Source: Rhizobiaceae bacterium (GTDB taxonomy: Bacteria > Pseudomonadota > Alphaproteobacteria > Rhizobiales > Rhizobiaceae). Taken from it: a stretch of 64,000 bases of DNA. This document shows positions 33,874-44,175 of the stretch, in pieces. The notes under the pieces are model-generated. The model saw only the letters and a program-made list of their open reading frames with translations. It was not told where the DNA came from and searched no databases. The first letter of the stretch is position 1. Every line of letters starts with the position of its first letter. The translations under genes and the position numbers were made by a program. The DNA lies in assembly GCA_023953905.1 (NCBI GenBank), contig JAMLJA010000005.1:62001-126000 (forward strand), written 5' to 3'.

Positions 33874-36000
33874 TTATCCTGATCGCAGGAGCCGCACAGC
33901 CTCGTCCCTCCCGAACAGGTAGAGAAGCATCCTCACTGCTTTGCCCCGCTCCGATTCCAGATCGGGGTCTCGAGTCAGCAGTAGCCGGGCGTCATCGCGG
34001 GCTGTTTCCAGCAAATCCGAATGATACTCGATGCGTGCGACCTGAAACCCAGGCGTCCCGGACTGGCGCGTCCCAAGGATCTCGCCTTCGCCGCGCAGTT
34101 TCAGGTCCTCTTCGGCGATCACGAAACCATCTTCGGTGTCCCTCATCACCGAAAGGCGGCGTTTGGCTGTTTCACCGAGCGGGTCCTTGTAGAGCAGCAC
34201 GCAAGTGGACGGCCGGTCGCCGCGGCCTACACGTCCCCTCAATTGGTGCAGCTGCGCCAGACCGAAACGTTCAGCGTGCTCAATCACGATAATGGTGGCA
34301 TCGGGAACGTCCACACCGACTTCGATCACGGTGGTTGCAATCAGGACTCGCGTCTCGCCGGACTTGAAGGCGCGCATGGCTTCGTCCTTCTCGGCGCCCT
34401 TCATGCGCCCGTGAACCAATCCCATCGATGTGCCGAAGACTGGTAGGAGGGAATTGAACCGGTCACTTGCCGACATCAGCTGGATCTCTTCGGATTCCTC
34501 CACGAGTGGACATATCCAATAGATCTTCTGACCTTCTGCGGCGGCAGACCGCATGCGCCCGACGAGTTCGTCGATGCGTTCGAGCGGCAAGGTGATCGTC
34601 TTGATCGGCTGACGACCAGCCGGCTTTTCGTTGAGGCGTGAAACGTCCATGTCGCCAAACGCAGTAAGCACGAGTGTGCGGGGTATTGGCGTGGCGGTCA
34701 TGACGAGCATGTCCGGCGCGTTGCCCTTGGCCGTGATCGCAAGGCGCTGGTGGACCCCGAAGCGATGTTGCTCGTCGACGATCGCGAGAACGAGATCCTT
34801 GTAAACCACGGGCTCCTGAAACAGGGCGTGCGTGCCAACCACGATATTTACGGCACCGCTCGCCAAGCCCTCAAGCACCTCGGCGCGTTCGCGACCTTTT
34901 TCCCGTCCCGTCAGGATTGCCACCCGCAAACCAGCCTTTTCTGCGAGGGGAGCAATCGTCGCGAGATGTTGACGGGCAAGGATCTCTGTCGGCGCCATAA
35001 TGGCCGCCTGGCCACCCGCCTCTACGGCGCGTGCGCAGGCGAGCAGCGCGACGACCGTTTTTCCCGAGCCAACGTCGCCCTGAAGCAGACGCAGCATCCT
35101 TTCCGGTTTGGCGAGGTCGGCGTTTATCTCGTCCAGCGCATGTTCCTGCGACCTTGTCAGCGAATAGGGCAATGCGTCTCGTATTGAGCTCTCCAACGAC
35201 CCATCGCCGGTGAGCGGCCGGCCAGCCAACCGTCGTGTGCGCGCCCGAACCAAGGCCAAGGACACTTGTCCAGCGAGAAACTCGTCATAGGCGAGCCGTC
35301 GCCAACCCGCGCTTTCTGGCGAAAGATCTGTTGGATCAGCGGGGCTGTGCAGGCGCTGAAGCGCCTCGGTGAAGGTGGGGAATGTCTGTCGGCGAACGAT
35401 TTCCGGATCGAGCCATTCGAGCAGATCGGGTACGCGGGCGACGGACTGCGCAATTGCTCGGCGCAGCACCTTGATAGAGAGGCCCGCCGTCAGGGGATAC
35501 ACGGGTTCCACGAGCGGCAGGCTGCCGGCTTCGTCAGCGCGTGCGATGTGGTCGGGATGCACCATTGAAGGCCGCCCGTTGAACCACTCCATGCGTCCGC
35601 TAACGATGACCATTTCGCCTTCCGGCAGCAGCTTCTCCAGATAGGCGGCATGGGCGTGAAAGAAGGTCAGCGCCATTTCGCCGGTGTCGTCATGGACATA
35701 GACACGGTAGGGAACTGAACGGTTGCCGCGGGGAGGCGGTTGATGCCGGTCGACACGCACGTCGAGCGTGACGATTGCCCCATCAGAGGCAAGTGCGATG
35801 CCCGGGCGGTTGCGCCGATCGATCACCGAATGCGGAAGCGTGAAGATCAGATCGCCCACGCGCGCCTCGCGCCCGCCAAGATCAGCCGGAACGACATTCT
35901 CGATCATCCGCGCGACCTTGGGCCCGATGCCTTCCAGCGTCGTAATCGGGGCAAAGAGTGGGTCAAGCAGTGCGGGGCGCATGGTCATTCGCAAAGACAT
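33874..36000 (-). CDS. recG: ATP-dependent DNA helicase RecG
   Basis: 708 residues. N-terminal wedge/OB domain, then a superfamily 2 helicase core: Walker A GDVGSGKTVVALL (about residue 308), VDEQHRFGVHQR as motif II, ATTVIEVGVDVPDATIIVIE as motif V and QLRGRVGRGDR as motif VI. Remodels stalled forks and Holliday junctions. The C-terminal RecG lobe (KDPLGETAKRRLSVMRDTEDGFVIAEEDL) is intact. Starts could be ATG 36000 or the downstream MRPALLDPLF. Divergent from sdhE with a 93-base shared promoter region. Confidence 0.97.
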   Translation of the reverse strand: MSLRMTMRPALLDPLFAPITTLEGIGPKVARMIENVVPADLGGREARVGDLIFTLPHSVIDRRNRPGIALASDGAIVTLDVRVDRHQPPPRGNRSVPYRVYVHDDTGEMALTFFHAHAAYLEKLLPEGEMVIVSGRMEWFNGRPSMVHPDHIARADEAGSLPLVEPVYPLTAGLSIKVLRRAIAQSVARVPDLLEWLDPEIVRRQTFPTFTEALQRLHSPADPTDLSPESAGWRRLAYDEFLAGQVSLALVRARTRRLAGRPLTGDGSLESSIRDALPYSLTRSQEHALDEINADLAKPERMLRLLQGDVGSGKTVVALLACARAVEAGGQAAIMAPTEILARQHLATIAPLAEKAGLRVAILTGREKGRERAEVLEGLASGAVNIVVGTHALFQEPVVYKDLVLAIVDEQHRFGVHQRLAITAKGNAPDMLVMTATPIPRTLVLTAFGDMDVSRLNEKPAGRQPIKTITLPLERIDELVGRMRSAAAEGQKIYWICPLVEESEEIQLMSASDRFNSLLPVFGTSMGLVHGRMKGAEKDEAMRAFKSGETRVLIATTVIEVGVDVPDATIIVIEHAERFGLAQLHQLRGRVGRGDRPSTCVLLYKDPLGETAKRRLSVMRDTEDGFVIAEEDLKLRGEGEILGTRQSGTPGFQVARIEYHSDLLETARDDARLLLTRDPDLESERGKAVRMLLYLFGRDEAVRLLRSG

Positions 36001-36093
36001 ATCAGCATCTGTTCAACTTAGGCTCACCGACGGCCAGCGCAAACATGACAGGGCCCGCTTTCCACGCTATATGCGCCGCACAAAGAGGGCGAG

Positions 36094-36381
36094 ATGACAG
36101 GCACGACGCGTTCGAGCACAGGATTGGAGATCAGACAGCGAAAGTTGCTCTTTCGTTCGTGGCATCGCGGTCTTCGAGAGCTCGACCTTGTTCTTGGCAC
36201 GTTTGCCGATGCAGTCGTTGGCGACCTGACCGAAGAAGAAGTCGAACAATATGAACGGCTTCTGGAAATTCCAGATACCGATCTTCTCAGCTGGATCATG
36301 GGCGACCGCCCCATGCCCGCTGAGTATTACAGCCCGCTCTTCGAACGCATTGTGACGTTTCGGAGAGAGATGACATTCTGA
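36094..36381 (+). CDS. sdhE: FAD assembly factor SdhE
   Basis: 95 residues, small helical protein with the diagnostic RGLRELD (the RGxxE motif that contacts the flavoprotein) and a C-terminal YERLLEIPDTDLLSWIMGDR. It assists covalent flavinylation of succinate dehydrogenase SdhA. In alphaproteobacteria it commonly lies between recG and mfd. Stop lies 16 bases before the mfd ATG, so co-transcription is likely. Confidence 0.92.
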   Translation: MTGTTRSSTGLEIRQRKLLFRSWHRGLRELDLVLGTFADAVVGDLTEEEVEQYERLLEIPDTDLLSWIMGDRPMPAEYYSPLFERIVTFRREMTF

Positions 36382-36397
36382 ATGTGATCCCGATCCC

Positions 36398-39300
36398 ATG
36401 AAGCTCCTTCCAACCATCGGCTTGCCCAAAGGCAAGTCCGGTAAATTCATTGTCGATGGCGTCTCCGACGGCTTCGAGGCGTTCGCGCTGGCTGAAATCG
36501 TTCAGGAATCGGGCGCAGATCGGCCTGTGGTCTTCGTCGCGCGCGACGGCCAGAAATTGCCGATTCTGGTCGAGGCCTTGTCGTTCGTCGCGCCGGATCT
36601 GCCTATACTGGATTTCCCGGCATGGGACTGCCTGCCCTATGACCGTGTATCTCCGGGAGCCTATGCGGCGGCGAGGCGGCTGGATGCTCTGAGCGCCATG
36701 ATCGCGTTGGCCAAAAAACCTCACAAGTCGCTCATCCTTACCACCGCCAATGCGCTGCTGCAGCGCATTCCCCCGGCCGAAATGATCGAGGCGCAGACGT
36801 TCCAGGCAAAGCCGGGCAATCAGGTCGACATGAACACGCTGATCTCGCGGCTGGAAAGTTCCGGCTTCGATCGTGTTTCGACTGTGCGCGATGTCGGCGA
36901 GTTTGCCGTGCGCGGCGGTATATTGGATCTGTTTGCGCCAGGAACACCGGAGGCGCTGCGCCTCGACTTCTTCGGCGACACGCTGGAATCAATCCGCGCA
37001 TTCGATGCGGCGACGCAACGTACGACGGGGCAGCGCAACGCCCTGAAGCTTCAGGCCATGAGCGAGGTCGCGCTGACGCCGGAAACGATCAGCCGTTTCC
37101 GTCGCGGCTATATCGACGCATTCGGGGCGCCGTCGCCTGACGACGCGCTCTATGCCGCCGTTTCGGAAGGTCGGCGCTTTGCCGGAATGGAGCATTGGCT
37201 GCCGCTTTTCTACGAGCGCATGGACACGGTATTCGACTATCTGCCGGATGCGCCATTCGTGTTCGACCATCTTGCGCACGAAGCGCTGTCTGAACGGCAC
37301 ACATTGATCCTCGACCATTTTGAGTCGCGCAAGAACCAGGTGAACAGCGCTCTCAAGGATGCCGCACCTTACAAGCCCATCCCCCCGGAACGGTTGTACC
37401 TTTCCCTTGATGAGGTGTCGGCGGGCACCATTGATCGACTTGCACTCGACCTGACGCCATTCGATGCCCCGGATGCGGGCGATCGCAGGCTGCTGCATGC
37501 AGGTTCGAAAGCGGGTCGCAGCTTCGAGTTGGAACGCGCCGACCCCAACGCCAACGTGTTTGATGCTGTCGTGAAACACATTGGGACCGAGCGCGCGGCA
37601 AACCGCAAGGTTGTCGTGGCCGGATGGACCGAGGGTTCGCTCGACCGTCTCGGACAGATCCTTGCCGAACACCATCTCGGCAACCTTCAACGGGTCGGCG
37701 GCCTTGCGGATGTCGCGAAGCTTAAAGACGGCGTCGCCGCGCTGGCCGTTCTCCCGCTTGAGGCCGGCTTCGAGACGGATGACCTCGTGGTTGTCGCCGA
37801 GCAGGATGTTCTGGGCGACCGGCTCGTTCGCCGGAAGAAGCGCAAGCGCGCGTCGGATTTCATTGCGGAGATCGCGTCACTTTCAGCCGGCGATATCGTC
37901 GTGCACGCCGATCATGGTATCGGACGCTTCATTGGACTGAGGACCATTCAGGCGGCCGGCGCGCCGCACGATTGCCTTGAAATCCATTATGCGGCGGACG
38001 GGCGGCTCTTCCTGCCGGTCGAGAATATCGAGCTGCTATCCCGCTACGGCTCCGATTCCGCCGAGGCCGTGCTGGACAGGCTCGGCGGTGGCGCATGGCA
38101 GTCGCGCAAGGCGAAACTGAAGCGCCGGCTGCTCGACATGGCCGGTCAGTTGATCCAGCTTGCCGCACAGCGCCAGATGCGCGCGGCGCCCGAATTTCAT
38201 GTTCCTTATGGTCTCTATGGCGAATTCGCCGCGCGTTTTCCCTATGAGGAGACGGACGACCAGCAAAACGCCATCGACGCCGTTCTGGACGATCTGTCGC
38301 TTGGCAAACCCATGGATCGCCTAATTTGCGGCGATGTCGGATTCGGAAAAACCGAAGTCGCGTTGCGCGCTGCCTTCGTGGCTGCGATGGAAGGCGTTCA
38401 GATCGCCGTAGTTGTCCCGACAACCTTGTTGGCGCGGCAGCACTTCAAGACGTTTTCTCAGCGTTTCCAGGGGCTTCCGGTGACTGTCCGGCAGGCATCG
38501 CGGTTGGTGGCGGCCAAGGAGCTTGCTGAAACCAAAAAGGGGCTCACAGACGGCACTGTGGACATCGTCGTGGGGACACACGCGCTTTTGGGAAGCTCGG
38601 TTTCGTTCAAAAACCTCGGCTTGCTGATCATCGACGAGGAGCAGCATTTCGGCGTGAAGCACAAGGAGCGCCTGAAAGAGCTGAAGTCCGACGTGCACGT
38701 GCTGACGCTTTCCGCAACGCCGATCCCCCGCACGCTTCAACTCGCTTTGACGGGTGTGCGAGAGCTGTCGCTTATTGCCACGCCGCCAGTCGACCGCATG
38801 GCCGTTCGCACGTTCATTTCGCCATTCGATCCGCTTGTGATCCGGGAAACACTGTTGCGTGAGCGTTATCGCGGCGGACAGAGTTTTTATGTCGTTCCGC
38901 GCATTTCAGACCTCATTGAGGTTAAGGAATTCCTTGCCGATCAGGTTCCCGAACTGAAGGTTGGCGTTGCCAACGGGCAGATGGCGCCCGGTGAGCTCGA
39001 TGACATCATGAATGCGTTTTATGACGGCCAGTATGATGTGCTGCTGTCCACCACCATTGTGGAATCCGGTCTCGACATTCCAACGGCAAACACTCTGATC
39101 GTGCATCGCGCAGACATGTTCGGATTGGCTCAGCTTTACCAGCTGCGTGGCAGGGTAGGGCGCTCCAAAGTCCGCGCCTATGCATTGTTTACGTTGCCAG
39201 CCCACAAGAAACTCACCAACCAGGCGGACCGACGACTCAAGGTGCTGCAGTCTCTGGATACTCTAGGTGCGGGCTTCCAACTTGCGAGTCACGACCTGGA

Positions 39301-39898
39301 CATAAGAGGGGCGGGAAATCTGCTCGGCGAGGAACAGTCGGGGCATATCAAGGAAGTCGGTTTCGAACTCTACCAGCAGATGCTTGAGGAGGCAGTGGCC
39401 GAAATCAAGGGTTCGGGCGAGGTATCCGATAGCGACTGGTCACCGCAGATCTCCGTGGGCACGGCCGTGATGATCCCGGAGAGCTATGTTCCGGATCTGC
39501 AATTGCGTCTGGGCCTCTACCGCCGCCTCGGCGAGCTCGACACGCCCGAGGAAATCGACAGCTTCGGCGCCGAGATGATCGACCGGTTTGGACCGCTTCC
39601 GGACGAGGTCGGCCACCTGTTGAAGATCATGTTCATCAAGGGGTTGTGCAGAAAGGCCAATGTCGAGAAGCTCGACGCGGGGCCGAAGGGTGTGGTCATC
39701 AATTTCCGCAAAAGGGAATTCCCCAATCCGGCAGGACTTGTCCAGTTCATCGGCGAGCAGGGTTCTCTGGCCAAGATCAGGCCCGACCACAGCATCGTTC
39801 TCGCTCGCGACTGGCCGACGCCCGACAAGCGGCTCGCCGGATCCGCTGTCGTGATGACGCAGCTCGCCAGATTGGTCGACAAGACTGCCGCGCAATAG
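36398..39898 (+). CDS. mfd: Transcription-repair coupling factor
   Basis: 1166 residues. UvrB-like N-terminal domains (FPAWDCLPYDRVSP at about residue 65), the RNA-polymerase-interacting domain near residue 495 (GDIVVHADHGIGRFIGL), and a RecG-like translocase with Walker A GDVGFGKTEVALRAAF (about residue 645), DEEQHFGVKHKERLK and QLRGRVGRSK. C-terminal TRCF domain follows. It removes stalled polymerase from lesions and recruits UvrA. The gene is complete and of normal length. Confidence 0.98.
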   Translation: MKLLPTIGLPKGKSGKFIVDGVSDGFEAFALAEIVQESGADRPVVFVARDGQKLPILVEALSFVAPDLPILDFPAWDCLPYDRVSPGAYAAARRLDALSAMIALAKKPHKSLILTTANALLQRIPPAEMIEAQTFQAKPGNQVDMNTLISRLESSGFDRVSTVRDVGEFAVRGGILDLFAPGTPEALRLDFFGDTLESIRAFDAATQRTTGQRNALKLQAMSEVALTPETISRFRRGYIDAFGAPSPDDALYAAVSEGRRFAGMEHWLPLFYERMDTVFDYLPDAPFVFDHLAHEALSERHTLILDHFESRKNQVNSALKDAAPYKPIPPERLYLSLDEVSAGTIDRLALDLTPFDAPDAGDRRLLHAGSKAGRSFELERADPNANVFDAVVKHIGTERAANRKVVVAGWTEGSLDRLGQILAEHHLGNLQRVGGLADVAKLKDGVAALAVLPLEAGFETDDLVVVAEQDVLGDRLVRRKKRKRASDFIAEIASLSAGDIVVHADHGIGRFIGLRTIQAAGAPHDCLEIHYAADGRLFLPVENIELLSRYGSDSAEAVLDRLGGGAWQSRKAKLKRRLLDMAGQLIQLAAQRQMRAAPEFHVPYGLYGEFAARFPYEETDDQQNAIDAVLDDLSLGKPMDRLICGDVGFGKTEVALRAAFVAAMEGVQIAVVVPTTLLARQHFKTFSQRFQGLPVTVRQASRLVAAKELAETKKGLTDGTVDIVVGTHALLGSSVSFKNLGLLIIDEEQHFGVKHKERLKELKSDVHVLTLSATPIPRTLQLALTGVRELSLIATPPVDRMAVRTFISPFDPLVIRETLLRERYRGGQSFYVVPRISDLIEVKEFLADQVPELKVGVANGQMAPGELDDIMNAFYDGQYDVLLSTTIVESGLDIPTANTLIVHRADMFGLAQLYQLRGRVGRSKVRAYALFTLPAHKKLTNQADRRLKVLQSLDTLGAGFQLASHDLDIRGAGNLLGEEQSGHIKEVGFELYQQMLEEAVAEIKGSGEVSDSDWSPQISVGTAVMIPESYVPDLQLRLGLYRRLGELDTPEEIDSFGAEMIDRFGPLPDEVGHLLKIMFIKGLCRKANVEKLDAGPKGVVINFRKREFPNPAGLVQFIGEQGSLAKIRPDHSIVLARDWPTPDKRLAGSAVVMTQLARLVDKTAAQ

Positions 39899-39904
39899 AT
39901 GCGC

Positions 39905-39927
39905 GGCGGCCGTGCAGTTTGGCCGCC
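39905..39927. terminator. Candidate terminator between mfd and BCCT gene
   Basis: Stem GGCGGCC/GGCCGCC around a 9-base loop between the convergent stops of mfd and the transporter. No T run follows on the plus strand, so it may act weakly or through Rho. Confidence 0.4.
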
Positions 39928-39961
39928 TCAACCTATTCTTGATTGAGACGTGCCAGCGCTG

Positions 39962-41539
39962 TCATTTTGTCAGGGCGTGCTCGGTGGCAAGTCCTTTCCA
40001 AACCGCCACGCACATTGCCAGAAGCACCAGCGCGAAGGGGACGCCGGTGGTGATTGCCGCAGCCTGGAGGGCACCGAGTCCGCCTGCCAGTAGCAGCACG
40101 ATTGCAACCAGCCCTTCGAACACAGCCCAGAAGACGCGCTGCGGCACAGGCGCATCTACTTTGCCGCCCGCTGTAATTGTGTCGATGACGAGAGATCCGG
40201 AATCGGATGACGTCACGAAGAACACAATCACCAGTACGATCGCGATAAACGATGTGATGGAAGCCAATGGCAGGCTCTCCAGCATCACGAACAGCTGAAG
40301 TTCCAACGAAGCATCTGCAATGGCCTGAACATTTTGGTTGACGAGTTCATCAAGGGCAGTTCCCCCGAATGCCGTCATCCACAACACGCATACGGCAGAA
40401 GGTATGAGCAGCACGCAGATCAGGAACTCGCGCACGCTCCGGCCACGCGAGACTCTGGCGATGAACATGCCGACAAATGGCGACCACGAGATCCACCACG
40501 CCCAGTAAAATGCAGTCCAGCCATCAAAGAAGTTGGTATCGGTTCGACCGAACGGGTTGGCCAGTGCCGGTAGGTTGACCACATAGGCTCCGAGATACTC
40601 GAAGAATCCGGTGAAGATTGCGACCGTTGGTCCGACCACGATCACGAAAAGCAACAGGATTGCCGCAAGTGCCATATTGATCTCGCTGAGGCGCTTCACC
40701 CCCGCGTCGAGACCCGCCACAACGGAGAACAGGGCAATGCCCGTTATGCCGATTATCAGCAAAACCTTGGACATTTCAGAAACTGGTAGTCCGAACAGGT
40801 GATTGAGTCCTGCATTTGCCTGTTCGGCGCCGATGCCGAGTGAGGTAGCGAGACCAAAGAGTGTCGCAAAGACCGCCAGAACATCGATGATGTGTCCAGG
40901 CCATCCCCAAACTCGGTCGCCCAGCAAGGGGTAGAATGCCGAACGTATGGTGAGTGGCAGTCCGCGATTGTAGGCGAAGAAAGCCAGCGCAAGCCCGACG
41001 ACCGCATAGATTGCCCAGGGATGCAGACCCCAATGGAAAATCGTCGCCGCCATGCCGAGCTGGCGTGCCCCATCGGCATCCTGGGCCGCACCTGCAAGCG
41101 GCGCCCAGCTATCCGGAGCGCCGGCGCCCTCCGCAAAGGAGGAACTGAAATGTGAGACGGGTTCCGACACTCCATAAAACATCAGTCCGATACCCATCCC
41201 GGCGGCAAAGAGCATTGCAAACCAGCCGGTATAGGAGAAGTCTGGCTTGGCATCTTTGCCACCCAGTCTGATTTTCCCGAACGGGGTGAAGATCAGGACG
41301 ATGCAGAAAAGCACAAAGATGTTGGCCGAGATTGCAAGCAGCCAGTCGAACGATGCGGTTACAGCGGGCCTGAGCCAGCCGAAAAAGTCCGCGGCGGGCG
41401 CATGAAAGATGGCCGCAAAGAACACAAAGAGCACAATGATCCCACCTGATATGAAGAAGACGGGATTGTGGATGTCGAGGCCGAGTACGTTGACGTTATC
41501 CTGACCGACTTCATAGTCGGTCTCGGTAAGTGGAGTCAT
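39962..41539 (-). CDS. BCCT family betaine/choline/carnitine transporter
   Basis: 525 residues with twelve predicted transmembrane helices. Motif GMGIGLMFYGVSEP matches the Gly-rich stretch of Na+-coupled BCCT carriers, and FYWAWWISWSPFVGMFIARVSRGRSVREF is the aromatic-box region that binds trimethylammonium groups. Probably imports glycine betaine, choline or a related osmolyte. Short cytosolic tails (N-terminus about 20 residues, no long C-terminal extension) argue against the long-tailed osmosensing type. Confidence 0.9.
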   Translation of the reverse strand: MTPLTETDYEVGQDNVNVLGLDIHNPVFFISGGIIVLFVFFAAIFHAPAADFFGWLRPAVTASFDWLLAISANIFVLFCIVLIFTPFGKIRLGGKDAKPDFSYTGWFAMLFAAGMGIGLMFYGVSEPVSHFSSSFAEGAGAPDSWAPLAGAAQDADGARQLGMAATIFHWGLHPWAIYAVVGLALAFFAYNRGLPLTIRSAFYPLLGDRVWGWPGHIIDVLAVFATLFGLATSLGIGAEQANAGLNHLFGLPVSEMSKVLLIIGITGIALFSVVAGLDAGVKRLSEINMALAAILLLFVIVVGPTVAIFTGFFEYLGAYVVNLPALANPFGRTDTNFFDGWTAFYWAWWISWSPFVGMFIARVSRGRSVREFLICVLLIPSAVCVLWMTAFGGTALDELVNQNVQAIADASLELQLFVMLESLPLASITSFIAIVLVIVFFVTSSDSGSLVIDTITAGGKVDAPVPQRVFWAVFEGLVAIVLLLAGGLGALQAAAITTGVPFALVLLAMCVAVWKGLATEHALTK

Positions 41540-41698
41540 GGCAAGTCCTTCCGTATGCGGGTCCGGAGGCCAATCCGGAAAACATTCCCTCCAATAGAGA
41601 AATACGTTTGGGTTTATTTCATCCTTGCTGGATTATGGCAAATCTGGGGCATCGGCGACGAGGTTTGGATGGCTCCTCTTCCGAGAAAATGACAGACG

Positions 41699-42367
41699 TT
41701 ACAGTTCGCCGCGTGCCCTTTGCGCCGCCACTTGCCGAAAGGCGTCAGCGAGTGCCTCGCTGTCCTGAGCCCCCATGACGGCATACTTACCTTCCAAAAG
41801 GAAGCATGGCACGCCCGAGATCCCCATGCGTGAAGCCGTGGCGATCTCGGTCTGCACTTCGCTTCTATCAGCATCCGTCGGCAGGAGCGTCATTGTGAGC
41901 GCGTCCTCCATGCCCGCATCCCGCGCCGCATCGATGAGCACCTGGGGATCACCGATGTTCTGGCCGTGTTCAAAATTCAGGCTGAACAGCCGACGCACCA
42001 GATCATTGTGAACTGAACTGCCTGCTGACGCGGACCACCTGATGACCCGATGGGCATCCAACGTATTCGGAGCCACCTTGATCGCATCGAATGCAAAGTC
42101 GATACCCTCCTCCTTGCCGATGGCCTCGAGGCGTTTGTGGATTTCGGCTATACGTTCCTCGCTGCCGAACTTGTCGATCATATACTGCCGACGGTCCTTG
42201 CCCTCTGGCGGGATGGTCGGGTCCAACTGATAAGGCCGCCACCGCACCTCAACTGCAATTTCCGGAACTGCGGCAATCGCCTTTTCGAGCCGTTTCATGC
42301 CAACATAGCACCATGGACAGACCACGTCGGAAACGACGTCGACATTGAGTTTCTGCCTTTCAGTCAT
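41699..42367 (-). CDS. DsbA family oxidoreductase (FrnE-like)
   Basis: 222 residues with CPWC redox motif at Cys17-Cys20 and no signal peptide, so a cytoplasmic FrnE-type protein rather than a periplasmic DsbA. The conserved GVPCFLLEGKYAVMGAQ (cis-Pro region) is present. The ATG at 42367 overlaps the stop of the upstream binding protein gene (ATGA), which implies translational coupling. Members of this group are implicated in disulfide or thiol stress chemistry and polyketide-like isomerisations; the substrate is unknown. Confidence 0.9.
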   Translation of the reverse strand: MTERQKLNVDVVSDVVCPWCYVGMKRLEKAIAAVPEIAVEVRWRPYQLDPTIPPEGKDRRQYMIDKFGSEERIAEIHKRLEAIGKEEGIDFAFDAIKVAPNTLDAHRVIRWSASAGSSVHNDLVRRLFSLNFEHGQNIGDPQVLIDAARDAGMEDALTMTLLPTDADRSEVQTEIATASRMGISGVPCFLLEGKYAVMGAQDSEALADAFRQVAAQRARGEL

Positions 42368-44175
42368 GGCTTTGCCTCGCGATGCCACCAGGTTGGAAAC
42401 TGTGCGCCCTGAATGGGCGTGACATCCGGGCGTTCGATTTGCGCCCAGTGTGCGACCCACTGGTTTGGTCTGTAATAGAGCGGAATTATGTAGGCGCCGC
42501 TTAACAGCATGCGATCCAGCACACGAACCGCGTCGATAAACTGGGGCCGTTCACGCGCATTCAGGATTTCGTCGAGCATGGCATCGATGGCCGGATTTGC
42601 AACGCCCGCGTAGTTGTAGGTGCCGGGTTTGTCATGCACCTCCGATCCCCAACGGCTCGTCTGCTCGATGCCAGGTGAAAGCGAAGATGTGTAGCGGAAG
42701 AACATGAGGTCGAAATCGTATTCGATCTGCCTCTGGAGGAACTGGGCGGCGTCCACCGACCGGATCACGAGGTCGATGCCGAGCTTCCTCAACGTCTGTT
42801 GAAAGGCCATGGCGATCTGCTGGTTCTCGCCGCCCTTGAGCATCACTTCCAACGAGAGAGGTTTTCCCGTCCCGTCGACCATCTTTCCGTCCACGAGAAG
42901 ATATCCGGCCTCCTTCAGCTTGGCGAACCCTTCGCGCAGAAAAGCCCTGTCACGACCGCTTCCATCAGACGTGGGCGGCTGCCAACCATTCGCGAGAATG
43001 TCTGGTGTCACCACGTCGGGGAACGGCGCGAGCAGCGCTAACTCGCCTGCGCTTGCAGGGCGTCCGGCGCTCGCCAGTTCCGAGTTGTCGAAGAAACTGC
43101 GTGTGCGGGTGTAGACACCGGAAAACAGGCTGCGATTGACCCATTCGAAGTCGAAGAGCGAGGTCAGCGCTTGTCGAAGTTTGATATCCGACAAGGTATT
43201 TCGGCGCGTGTTCATGACGATGCCGAACATGCCTGACGGCATCTGCGTCGTGATTTCCTCCTTGATGATATCACCAGCCGCAACCGCCGGAAAATCATAC
43301 TGATTGGCCCACCGCCCGCTGTTCTCGTCCATGAAAACGTCGATCAGGCCCTTCTTGAAGGCTTCAAAGAGGACGTTCTCGTCGCGGTAATAGGTGAGGC
43401 GGATTTCGTCGTAATTGTCGAAGCCTCGTTTGGAGGGAATGTCCTTTGCCCAGTAATCAGGGTTGCGACGAAACGTGACGGAATCGCCTGGCTTGACCTC
43501 GACCAACCGATAGGGACCGCTTCCGATCATCGGTGTCAGCGTCGACTTGTCGAACGTGTCCGCATCAATCGCGTGTTCGGGGAGAATGGGCAAAAGGCCA
43601 AGGATGAGCGGCAGTTCCCTGTCCGGTTGCTTGAACTCAAACCGAACACCGCGTTCCCCGACTTTCTCCACCTTAGCGATTTTGTCTGCGGTCACCGCAT
43701 AGCGCGGCAGACCCTTGTCGCGCAGCAGGTTGACGGTGAAGATCACGTCGTCGGCCGTCACGGGCTCGCCGTCCGAGAACTTCGCGCGGGCGTCGAGCGT
43801 GAACTCTGCGTAGCTTCGCGCATCGTCGGTTTCGATCGATTCTGCCAGAAGCGGATAGAGCGTAAAGGGTTCGTCTGCCGACCTCATCATGAGGGTGTCG
43901 AAAACGTTGTTGCCAAAGAGCAGATCGACGCTTCCCCGCGCACCGCTGCCCTGAACGATGAAGGGATTGATGCTGTCGAATGTTCCGGGCCAGGCATAGT
44001 TGACCCTGCCACCTTTCGGTGCGTCGGGATTGACGTATGAGAATTGCGCAAAGTCGGCGCTGAGCGCAGGCTCCCCATGCATGGCGATTGCGAAAGATTT
44101 TTGCGCGAGCGCAGAAGCAGCGCTGGCAAGCAGCACAAATGCACTCACAATCGCGACAACAGATTTTCGGTCCAT
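42364..44175 (-). CDS. ABC transporter extracellular binding protein, family 5 (oligopeptide type)
   Basis: 603 residues; ATG 44175 has GGAGG ahead of it. Sec signal peptide ends near ALA/QKSFA (residue about 26). Family 5 core with HGEPALSADF, GSGPYRLVEVKPGDSVTFRRNP, and a YejA-like long C-terminal lobe (YDFDLMFFRYTSSLSPGIEQ). It would capture peptides or similar solutes for a Dpp/Yej-like importer. No permease or ATPase gene is adjacent, so it is an orphan unless the rest lies elsewhere. Overlaps the FrnE-like gene. Confidence 0.9.
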   Translation of the reverse strand: MDRKSVVAIVSAFVLLASAASALAQKSFAIAMHGEPALSADFAQFSYVNPDAPKGGRVNYAWPGTFDSINPFIVQGSGARGSVDLLFGNNVFDTLMMRSADEPFTLYPLLAESIETDDARSYAEFTLDARAKFSDGEPVTADDVIFTVNLLRDKGLPRYAVTADKIAKVEKVGERGVRFEFKQPDRELPLILGLLPILPEHAIDADTFDKSTLTPMIGSGPYRLVEVKPGDSVTFRRNPDYWAKDIPSKRGFDNYDEIRLTYYRDENVLFEAFKKGLIDVFMDENSGRWANQYDFPAVAAGDIIKEEITTQMPSGMFGIVMNTRRNTLSDIKLRQALTSLFDFEWVNRSLFSGVYTRTRSFFDNSELASAGRPASAGELALLAPFPDVVTPDILANGWQPPTSDGSGRDRAFLREGFAKLKEAGYLLVDGKMVDGTGKPLSLEVMLKGGENQQIAMAFQQTLRKLGIDLVIRSVDAAQFLQRQIEYDFDLMFFRYTSSLSPGIEQTSRWGSEVHDKPGTYNYAGVANPAIDAMLDEILNARERPQFIDAVRVLDRMLLSGAYIIPLYYRPNQWVAHWAQIERPDVTPIQGAQFPTWWHREAKP

